The translations under genes were made by a program, and so were the position numbers. From Rickettsiales bacterium (GTDB lineage: Bacteria; Pseudomonadota; Alphaproteobacteria; Rickettsiales; UBA1997): DNA of 11,645 nucleotides. The DNA lies in contig JAIRWJ010000050.1 in assembly GCA_031269065.1 (NCBI GenBank), positions 1-11,645 on the forward strand, read 5' to 3'. The notes under the pieces are model-generated. The model saw only the letters and a program-made list of their open reading frames with translations. It was not told the origin of the DNA and made no database searches. Below, piece by piece: positions 1-6,300 of this stretch (positions are counted from its first letter, which is position 1; each line of letters opens with the position of its first letter).

Positions 1-163
1 TCTTATTAATTTTGTAGGCCAGCATCCTAAGACCCCAATACTCTCTGGAGGTGACACTCCCCCCACCCTCTTCTAGAATCCTCGCAAAACTGTCAGTCAG
101 ACTATCAACATCGGACGGAGATAGGTCCGCTCTAGCGATATAAACAAGCTCATAAAACGGCAT
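1..163 (-). CDS. rpsF: 30S ribosomal protein S6, N-terminal part (cut by left window edge)
   Basis: Read leftward from an ATG at 163-161, the minus strand gives 54 codons that stay open to the window edge. The protein begins MPFYELVYIARADLS and later has a GG turn, then EYWGLRMLAYKINK. This is the conserved core of bacterial S6: the start YE-x-V-x-I-x-R and the EYWG-L-R-x-LAY-x-I block. S6 is a primary 16S rRNA binder in the small-subunit platform and pairs with S18. About half of a typical S6 (roughly 100-130 residues) is visible, and the remainder lies to the left. No convincing Shine-Dalgarno sequence precedes the ATG. The leader is A+T-rich apart from a G+C-rich hairpin block at 219-241. 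In many bacteria rpsF is followed by rpsR and rplI, which would be outside the window. Identification is confident despite the truncation. Confidence 0.93.
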   Translation of the reverse strand, partial: MPFYELVYIARADLSPSDVDSLTDSFARILEEGGGSVTSREYWGLRMLAYKINK

Positions 164-218
164 AAACTATATAAAAAACGTTCAAAGATGATAAATCAAA
201 ATTTAAAAATTCCACACA

Positions 219-241
219 GGCGGTGCGCCCATTGTAAATGG
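219..241 (-). promoter_or_regulatory. Two adjacent small inverted repeats in the rpsF leader
   Basis: Within an A+T-rich leader, about 55-80 bases upstream of the rpsF ATG, there are two perfect short palindromes. GGCG-GTG-CGCC lies at 219-229 and CCATT-GTA-AATGG at 229-241, sharing one base. Transcribed leftward, the first gives an RNA with the string CACCG inside or beside a stem. It can also fold as CGCAC/GUGUG around a five-base loop. Ribosomal protein leaders that bind the S6:S18 complex, with a conserved unpaired CCG, are known upstream of rpsF in many bacteria. Assigning this block to that family is inference, and an operator for a DNA-binding protein is the alternative. Confidence 0.35.
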
Positions 242-323
242 TAGTTTTAAAAAATAAAGCAAAAAATGTGCTTTGGAGTTCAATAGTTTTTATCTTTCCC
301 CGCTGGTCAGAGTGCAGGAAATA

Positions 324-935
324 TCAGCGAGAGATATAGTTAAAATTGAAGCCGATACTCCCAGAGTTCAACAGTCCCTTCCTAAACACATTTGACAGTC
401 CACGGGTACCAATTTCTCCCACCGCATATTTCAGAGTCACCACAATTGTATTTCTACTGTCCGTCTTATAGTTCAGCCCCAGTCCAAACTCCAGGCTATC
501 TCCTCTGGTTGTAATGGCTCTTTCTGTGAGAATTTTGTTATAGACAGCTGTCATGATAACGCCACTAAACTTATTTGGAAAGATTGCAATGCTGTCCAGT
601 TTCCAGCTTAGGAAATCTAGCTACTTTTCTGTTCCCAGAAAATCGTGGAGCACGTTATCAGTGGAGCGTATATGATTAAAATAGAAACCAGGTTTTAGAA
701 TAAAGCTCCTACCAATCTAATTGTGTCAAGTTTCCCAATCTCCTTTGCACAACCACAACATCCTGGACGAACTTTTCTCTTTTTTCCTCTAACAGATAGT
801 ACTCCCCGGGAGTTATGGAATCAGATTCCCAGCGAGAACCGTAGTAGCTGCATTTCTTATAAACTTAGCCAGAGGAGGCCTGAAATCAAATATGTCCATC
901 AGCAGATCCTTTCTGGAACAAAATTCCTCCCTAAC
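324..935 (-). pseudogene. Decayed beta-barrel outer membrane protein, C-terminal remnant
   Basis: Three successive open segments on the minus strand read as one broken protein. Segment one covers 935-816 and contains DIFDFRPPLAKFIRNA. Segment two covers roughly 864-712 and contains TPGEYYLLEEKREKF. Segment three runs 716-324 in a single frame interrupted only by a TAG at 623-621. It ends normally with alternating polar and apolar strands such as DSLEFGLGLNYKT, NTIVVTLKYAVGE and GSIGFNFNY. Such alternation with GxGxNY and FNFNY strands is typical of the final strands of outer membrane beta-barrels. A FadL-like or other porin-type family is possible, but I cannot name it. The part after the TAG (554-324) could in principle still be read from an internal ATG as 76 residues, but a barrel fragment that short is unlikely to function. 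Two frameshifts plus a nonsense codon argue for decay. Confidence 0.45.
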
Positions 936-1203
936 TTATTTTATCACTTCTCTCTACTTAATAATCAGATGTGAAGATCAATACCATTGACCCTCCCCTA
1001 TCCCTCCAGGTTTCCTATGAAATTTCAAACCCGAAGGAGATGCACTCACTATTTCTTCGAAGAAGGGGGTGTTTTGCAATAATAGTTAAGATCTCTGGGC
1101 GCGCAGAAGCCATTTGTCAGAAGCGTCAGCAATCCATTGAAAAATGTAGTTTTAGTCTACACTGCAGCAACGTTGCCCTTTTCGCGGAAAGAGCCTCGGC
1201 ATC

Positions 1204-1764
1204 ATGGGTTTGAACCTGTCTCAGGCCAACAATAAAGAAGTGTCCGGTCTCACTGCCATCGGGTTTGGATCTGATGGCATATGGTTTCCCATCTAAAACA
1301 GTCCTCTGGATCAACAGGCACACAACACACCTGTGACCAATAAACATGCATATTTCTTCATGTAAAAAAATTATTAGAGATACTCGCACAGCAGTAGTAT
1401 ACCTATAATAGTCAAGCCCCTTATGCAAATAAATTGCTTAGATTTGCCGATGGAGATGTCTTCAGAGGAATTCCCTACACAAATGCTGAGGGAATATATA
1501 TACCTAAGAATGGTATTGCAGTCAAATCTACATTTAGAAATGTTCTTTTGAGGAAAACAAAGAAGCTCCTGATACCGGTATTAACTCCGGAGAATCAGCC
1601 TACGGACCTGTAAAGGGAATATGAAAGATTGTCGATAAAGAACTTCAAAAAAGCTGGTGGAAAAGGGAGTAAATGGCTTCTGTTACCGGACCCCTCCTAT
1701 GGCCGACTGGGCTCAGAGCGACAGTGCCAGAATGGCATCTGAAAAACTTGAAAATGTCTACTGA
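1204..1764 (+). pseudogene. Possible decayed gene on the plus strand, family unknown
   Basis: Several plus-strand segments have protein-like composition but lie in different frames. They are 1204-1293 (starts MGLNLSQANNKEVSG, stop TAA), 1398-1610 (contains RFADGDVFRGIPYTNAEG), 1547-1621 (contains APDTGINSGESAYG, stop TGA) and 1639-1761 (contains GFCYRTPPMADWAQSDSAR, stop TGA). The last three follow one another closely and could be one gene broken by frameshifts near 1550 and 1640. I do not recognise the family. The opposite strand also has an uninterrupted frame of about 100 codons over 1126-1428, so the true coding strand of the left part is uncertain. Treat this as a relic candidate only. 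Confidence 0.3.
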
Positions 1765-2273
1765 AGGGAGGAGTGAATCAGTATCATCTAGTATTTCTAC
1801 TTTATGGAGAAACATTCGAATAGGGAGCAAAAATAGGGAGTAGGGAGCTATGGCTCTTGGAAAGTCTAGGGATTAAACACTGTACGCTCTCCATTGCCAG
1901 ATTGAACCAACATCTATAGTTTTCGGACTGTCCTGTGTTTCACTGTTATATTTTTTTGAGAGATCATTTCAATATAAATTTTTCACGCAGGAGAGCTAAT
2001 GGGGTTCGGGCAAATTTTTCCACAAAAAACATACTAGTAGTTTATATTTGAAATATAAAATTAACGTCACAAATCAAACAAATATTTTATAAATCTATAT
2101 CCAGTAAGCATTCTATAATTAATCTGAAACAATATGATATATCCATCTACGTGTAATACGCATATTTTATTAAATTGTGTGGACAAATAATTATTCTTGT
2201 TTTAATATATAATTGTGAGGCATTCACGCTTTGTTGTATGGGCAGCAGTTTCCCCTTAAAGGATACGCTCTGC
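1765..2273. other. A+T-rich intergenic stretch without a recognisable gene
   Basis: No reading frame with protein-like composition is visible. The left end carries three copies of TAGGGAG within about 25 bases (around 1819-1845). From about 2025 to 2177 the sequence is roughly four-fifths A+T. It is flanked by two strings that each differ by one base from the DnaA box TTATCCACA: TTTTCCACA at 2016-2024, and TTGTCCACA read on the minus strand at 2178-2186. No origin-type gene neighbour is present, so the boxes may be chance. Confidence 0.4.
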
Positions 2274-2302
2274 TTGACACGAAACAGACAGGTTTATTTA
2301 GT
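2274..2302 (+). promoter_or_regulatory. Candidate sigma-70 promoter of the Xre regulator gene
   Basis: A perfect TTGACA lies at 2274-2279. A -10 match TTTAGT at 2297-2302 has 17-base spacing. TATTTA at 2295-2300 is the alternative with a 15-base spacer. Either would start transcription at about 2303-2310, at or inside the Shine-Dalgarno sequence, giving a very short leader. Because of that tight layout the -10 choice is uncertain, although the -35 is exact. Confidence 0.4.
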
Positions 2303-2317
2303 TAAAAAGGAGGCAAC

Positions 2318-2779
2318 ATGACCATAACCCCTATCGACAAACGAATTGGGTCAAAACTTAAGGCAAGAAGGAATTATTTAGGAATAACCCAGAGCAGTCT
2401 CGGGAGCATGCTGGGTGTGACATTCCAACAGGTACAGAAATATGAAAAAGGAATAAATCGGATCAGTATTTCTAAGCTAAAGGAGTTGTCTAAAATACTG
2501 AGAGTTCCTGTGGAACACTTTCTTGATGATAATGATATCATTATGGATACATTGAAAGATAATGACTCAAATGGCAAGTTCCTGGAGGATTTTCCGGTAG
2601 AAGCTAAAACTTCCGATCAGAAAAATATTATTGCCAATCTTAACACGGTTTCTGAAAAAGAATTATTAACCCTTGTCAAATATTTCAGAAAGATAGATAA
2701 CAGAAAGGTCAGAGCCGACACGCTTAACCTTATCAGATCACTTGCTATCGGAGGAAGTAGACGTAAAGCGGCAAATTAG
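2318..2779 (+). CDS. Xre/Cro-type helix-turn-helix transcriptional regulator
   Basis: This 153-residue protein has an N-terminal helix-turn-helix of the Xre family at about residues 8-68. Helix 1 includes IGSKLKARRNYLG, the first HTH helix TQSSLGSMLG, and the recognition helix TFQQVQKYEKG, followed by the conserved ISISKL-x-x-LSKIL-x-VPVEHFLD end. After an acidic linker (about 71-105), a basic helical tail (about 112-148) may support dimerisation. The ATG at 2318 follows AGGAGG at 2308-2313, one of the few strong ribosome binding sites in the window, and the stop is TAG. Similar small Xre proteins are widespread in Rickettsiales. EcxR of Ehrlichia and ApxR of Anaplasma belong to this general type and control secretion-system or surface-protein genes. 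Whether this protein does so is inference. It converges on tRNA-Cys 20 bases downstream and lies about 1 kb upstream of the VirB6-like gene. Confidence 0.9.
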   Translation: MTITPIDKRIGSKLKARRNYLGITQSSLGSMLGVTFQQVQKYEKGINRISISKLKELSKILRVPVEHFLDDNDIIMDTLKDNDSNGKFLEDFPVEAKTSDQKNIIANLNTVSEKELLTLVKYFRKIDNRKVRADTLNLIRSLAIGGSRRKAAN

Positions 2780-2799
2780 GGTCTTGCTAGTTGCCTAGG

Positions 2800-2873
2800 T
2801 GGAGGTCAGAGACGGAATCGAACCGACGATGAAAGTTTTGCAGACTCTCGCATTACCACTTTGCTATCTGACC
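2800..2873 (-). tRNA. tRNA-Cys (anticodon GCA)
   Basis: Read on the minus strand, the acceptor stem is GGTCAGA paired with TCTGACC. The D arm is GCA/TGC. The anticodon stem AGAGT/ACTTT surrounds the loop CTGCAAA, which gives anticodon GCA. The T loop is TTCGATT. The discriminator base is T (U73), the identity base for cysteine, and the 3' CCA is encoded at 2802-2800. The total of 74 bases is normal for tRNA-Cys. The T stem GTCGG/CCGTC has a T-T mismatch at the second pair (positions 50-64). The gene is convergent with the Xre regulator. Confidence 0.95.
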
Positions 2874-3203
2874 ATATAAACTCCACCCAATTCCTACTAA
2901 AACGTTGAATTTTGTCAATACATCACCGATTACATTTGGAGCTCCTAGTAATTCTTTCCTTTACGCCGATGTCCTGGTACTCTGCGGCCGTCGGGTTTTT
3001 AAAGTGTTTCGACTAGATTATTTACATATTGACTAAGCAAATACTTAAATAGTCTGGTCTATCCTAAACAGCCGAAGAAATAGAGAAACAAGAATAGAGG
3101 GGGCAGTAGTCTAGTTGAGCAGCACTTTTCAGATATTCTCATTTTTATGTTTTTAATTGTTTTTTAAAAACTTTTATTTACACTCCGGGCGGTGTTGCTG
3201 TAG
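2874..3203. other. Spacer between tRNA-Cys and tRNA-Leu, no supported gene
   Basis: This 330-base gap contains no convincing gene. On the minus strand a 29-codon open frame at 3012-2923 (contains NPTAAEYQDIGVKERI) has protein-like composition but no start context and no recognisable family, so it may be a relic. The right end (about 3140-3180) is T-rich, then turns abruptly G+C-rich (CCGGGCGG) just before tRNA-Leu. A G+C-rich discriminator of that sort is common at tRNA promoters, but no clear -35/-10 pair can be fixed. Confidence 0.4.
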
Positions 3204-3286
3204 GCCCGCATGATGGAATGGTAGACATAACAGACTTAAAATCTGTGGGACTTCGGTTCTTGCCGGTTCAAGTCCGGCTGCGGGCA
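3204..3286 (+). tRNA. tRNA-Leu (anticodon TAA)
   Basis: The acceptor stem GCCCGCA pairs with TGCGGGC. The anticodon stem ACAGA/TCTGT encloses CTTAAAA, giving anticodon TAA. A long variable arm around CTTCGGTTCTT marks a class II tRNA, and the T arm GCCGG/CCGGC encloses TTCAAGT. The discriminator is A at 3286. The next bases are CCG, so the 3' CCA is not encoded, unlike the two other tRNAs here, and must be added by the CCA enzyme. The gene runs in the same direction as the VirB6-like gene that starts 40 bases later, so the two may share a transcript. Confidence 0.96.
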
Positions 3287-3326
3287 CCGGGTGCTGTGCT
3301 TTATAGAAAAATAATGGAGATGTTTG

Positions 3327-6300
3327 GTGGCAAAAATTTTTGACAGGAATTCTCTCAGTCCCAAGAATGTAGAGAAGGCGGGTGGTGCAGTTCGTGAGTT
3401 TGCAAAAAAACTCAAGGAAACTCTTAAGGGTATAGGCAAAAAACTTCTGAAATACATTGCAATTGGTTTGGGAGTGGGTATCGCATTTATACTCGTTATT
3501 CTCATCATTGCCACTAGTAAGTGCTCGAGTTTGAAAGGAACGTGCATAGAGGCTGATGAATTTGGTCAGCGAAGGAATACCGTCCGGGCTAGACCTACTT
3601 CTGAAAGTGATTACGTTATAAATAATGCCTATAAACATGAAAAATTCACCCAAAAGACAGCACCGACCGATCTTGGTCTTTCATTGACCGGAGAACCCGT
3701 AACAATAAATATTTCGGGCGGGTGGCTTCCGTGGTTTGGCGATTTAGATAATGATGCAATCAATGCAATTAACCCTCCATGGCACTTTTTCTGTGCCCTT
3801 GAAAAACGTATAATAACAAACTCTAACTACAAATTTAGCAATAGGGCGGATGAAAATGAATATTACTTCATAAGGAATTACTACAGTGGCGTGGTGGAGG
3901 AAATAAAGAATGATAAAATAGTAATCGAAGGCGTAGAAGATGTTCCGGAAAGACAAAAAGAGTGTTGGCTGAATAGGGGTGCTGGTTTATATCTCGGATC
4001 GTTCGGACTAAATGGTAAGACCGAACCGTCGGCCTATCACCATATGATTGCGTCGAAAATGGTTTGTTCAAAGGTAAACTGGTTCAATGGTAAAGCAAAA
4101 GACTATGACTATGAGATAATGAAATATAACGACAACACAACAAAATACTTGTTAAAGGATTTTGTAAAAAACTATTTTTCGCTGAGCCACTACACGAATC
4201 CAACAGCCGATGACAATGAGCTGAACAGTACCGATAGAACAATTATGATTGATAATGGGAACCAGATTATCTATAATATAGCGGAGCATGAAACCTTGCT
4301 GATGGATAATCAGGTATCAAACTATGGCCTGATAGTGGCCCATTCTATGGCAAAATTCGGTCAGGCCTGCTATAAAATATCAAAGGACAGCGATGGTCTA
4401 GAATCCAGAAGCTATAAGGCCTACTATCAGTTTGGACCGAAGATTCTGTACAAAAACCTACCAACTGTGCAGAATATCAAGTATACCTACGGCGAAAGGG
4501 TTAAGATGCTAATAGTAGACAAATACTATGGTGATAATCAGGGATACTACAACATAGAAGTCATTTCCGGTATAGAACTTGATGATTCTGGCTTCATAGA
4601 GAAGAAAATTAGAGAGGTAGAGTTCTATCTGCTAGGCACTCCGAGGCCCGGTAGCGAAAGCGACAGAGTTGACGGCATAATCTATAAAATATTCCATAAC
4701 ATTCTCAGTAGCAGGTTTATTCTATTTGTCAGAGCTATTCTAGCTCTGAGTGTTGTAATATATGGATTCAGAGTAGCCTTTGGTTTTAAAATCGACAAGA
4801 ATAGCAAAAGTGTCATAAATAAAAAAGATCTGATGATGAGGCTATTTAAATTGTCCCTAATAGTGACACTCACATCTGAAAATGCATTTACCTTCTTCAG
4901 TTCAACAATTCTAAACTTTGTTATAAATGGTACAATCGGTGTCATAGATCTTATAGCCGGCATATTCTCTAATTCCTTTATGACGAGTAATGACATGTCT
5001 CTGACTGGAGGTCTACGATATGCTAATGAAGTCATATCTCTGTCCAGAAATTTTGCTATCGTTGATGAGATAATCGGTTTCTTTACCGATATAACGCTGT
5101 TCTCCAAAATTCTCTCTCTAGTATTTGTAAAATTCCCGTTTGGTACAGTTGTAGCCCCATGCATCTTGCTAGTTCTGGCTTTTTATCTATCTAAACTTAT
5201 ACAATCCATAGTTCCTTTTATATTCGTTTTGGTGCAATTTACCCTAGTCCTTCCGCTGGCCCCTCTGTTTATGCTTTTTGGCTTTTTTGAACAGACAAAA
5301 TTTTTTCTACAGAACTGGCTAAAGTTTGTTTTTTCGAAATGCTTGGAACTTGTTGGATTTTTTATAGCTTTCTATTTCTGTACTTCGATCATAGATAACT
5401 TCATAAAAAAATTGCTGAGCTTCAGAGTTTGTTTCGTTGGCCTCGGAGACATGGTCTTTAAGTCCAAGGGTAGTGACCTCAAATGGTATGAAGAGCTAGC
5501 AAAAACTATTCTCAATCTTTTTATCGCAGTGGAAACATCAGGAATAGGATATGGGGATTTTTTTATGTTCTACTGCATAAATGTAGCCACCACAGCGGTT
5601 CTGGTTATCCTTTTCGATCTTATGACCAAAGAAATGATGACTATGATCGGAGGCATACTCACCATAGATGGTGCTACCGCAACAATGGGAGGAGGGGAGA
5701 ACGCTATGATGGAATCCACCAATGGTACTTTCGGCCTAAGTAAACAACTTGTTGAATTTGCTGGTACAACAGGACTAAGCACTCTACAGAAAGAAGCTGA
5801 TGCATTATCCTGGACCAAGGGTATATACGATTTGGAGAAGGGCATCGGTGCGAATGCTGTTCAAGGGGTTAGGGTCGCCTCAACAGTTGCTAGAGCCGGT
5901 GGAAATGTAGCTATGGCTATGGGACGAACTGCCGTTGCTGGTGCAAAGGGTGCAGGTAATCTCATATACAAGGGGGTAACAGGGAAAAACAAAAATTACT
6001 TTGACACCAAAAAAACTATGAAATACGCAAAAGCTAACATGCTCGATGCATTTCGACACATGAATGATGTGACAGGGGGTGCCTTTGGCAAGGATTCTGT
6101 GGTAGGTACCGCAGTAGGTGCTGTTGTGGATAATTCAAAGGATATGAAGCTGGAGGCTGAAAAGTTAAGGAAAACACGTGAAATGATCACAAAAAATACT
6201 GCGGGTGAAAAATTTGAGACCAAGACGGAAACTGAAGAAAGAGTTAATTCCCTATTATCAGCCAACAATGAAAAAGTATTTAGAAAAAAGCTAAAAAAGT

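Noticed and set aside
621..623. TAG readthrough or codon reassignment in the outer membrane protein remnant
   Set aside because: TAG is the normal stop of the Xre gene, plsC and tsaD in this same window, and frameshifts also break the remnant, so decay is simpler.
723..1213. Plus-strand open frames at 723-974 and 971-1213 as genes
   Set aside because: They lack start context and family features, are unusually rich in Ser, Gln and Pro, and the first lies opposite the more protein-like minus-strand frames.
2923..3012. Short minus-strand frame between tRNA-Cys and tRNA-Leu as a small gene
   Set aside because: It has only 29 codons, no start codon with a ribosome binding site, and no recognisable family. 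It is mentioned only as a possible relic.
3204..3330. tRNA-Leu as an integration site for a mobile element carrying the virB6 gene
   Set aside because: No integrase or transposase is present, and I found no second copy of the tRNA 3' end in the window.
3495..3526. Lipoprotein signal in the VirB6-like N-terminus (hydrophobic helix followed by Cys at about residue 67)
   Set aside because: The residue before the Cys is Lys, which does not fit a lipobox, and the helix is better read as a plain membrane anchor.
4682..5164. Long minus-strand open frame inside the VirB6-like gene, and others such as 7004-7372
   Set aside because: They lie opposite a long coding frame with clear membrane-helix and repeat structure, have low-complexity composition, and show no family motif. 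They are mirror frames of the real gene.
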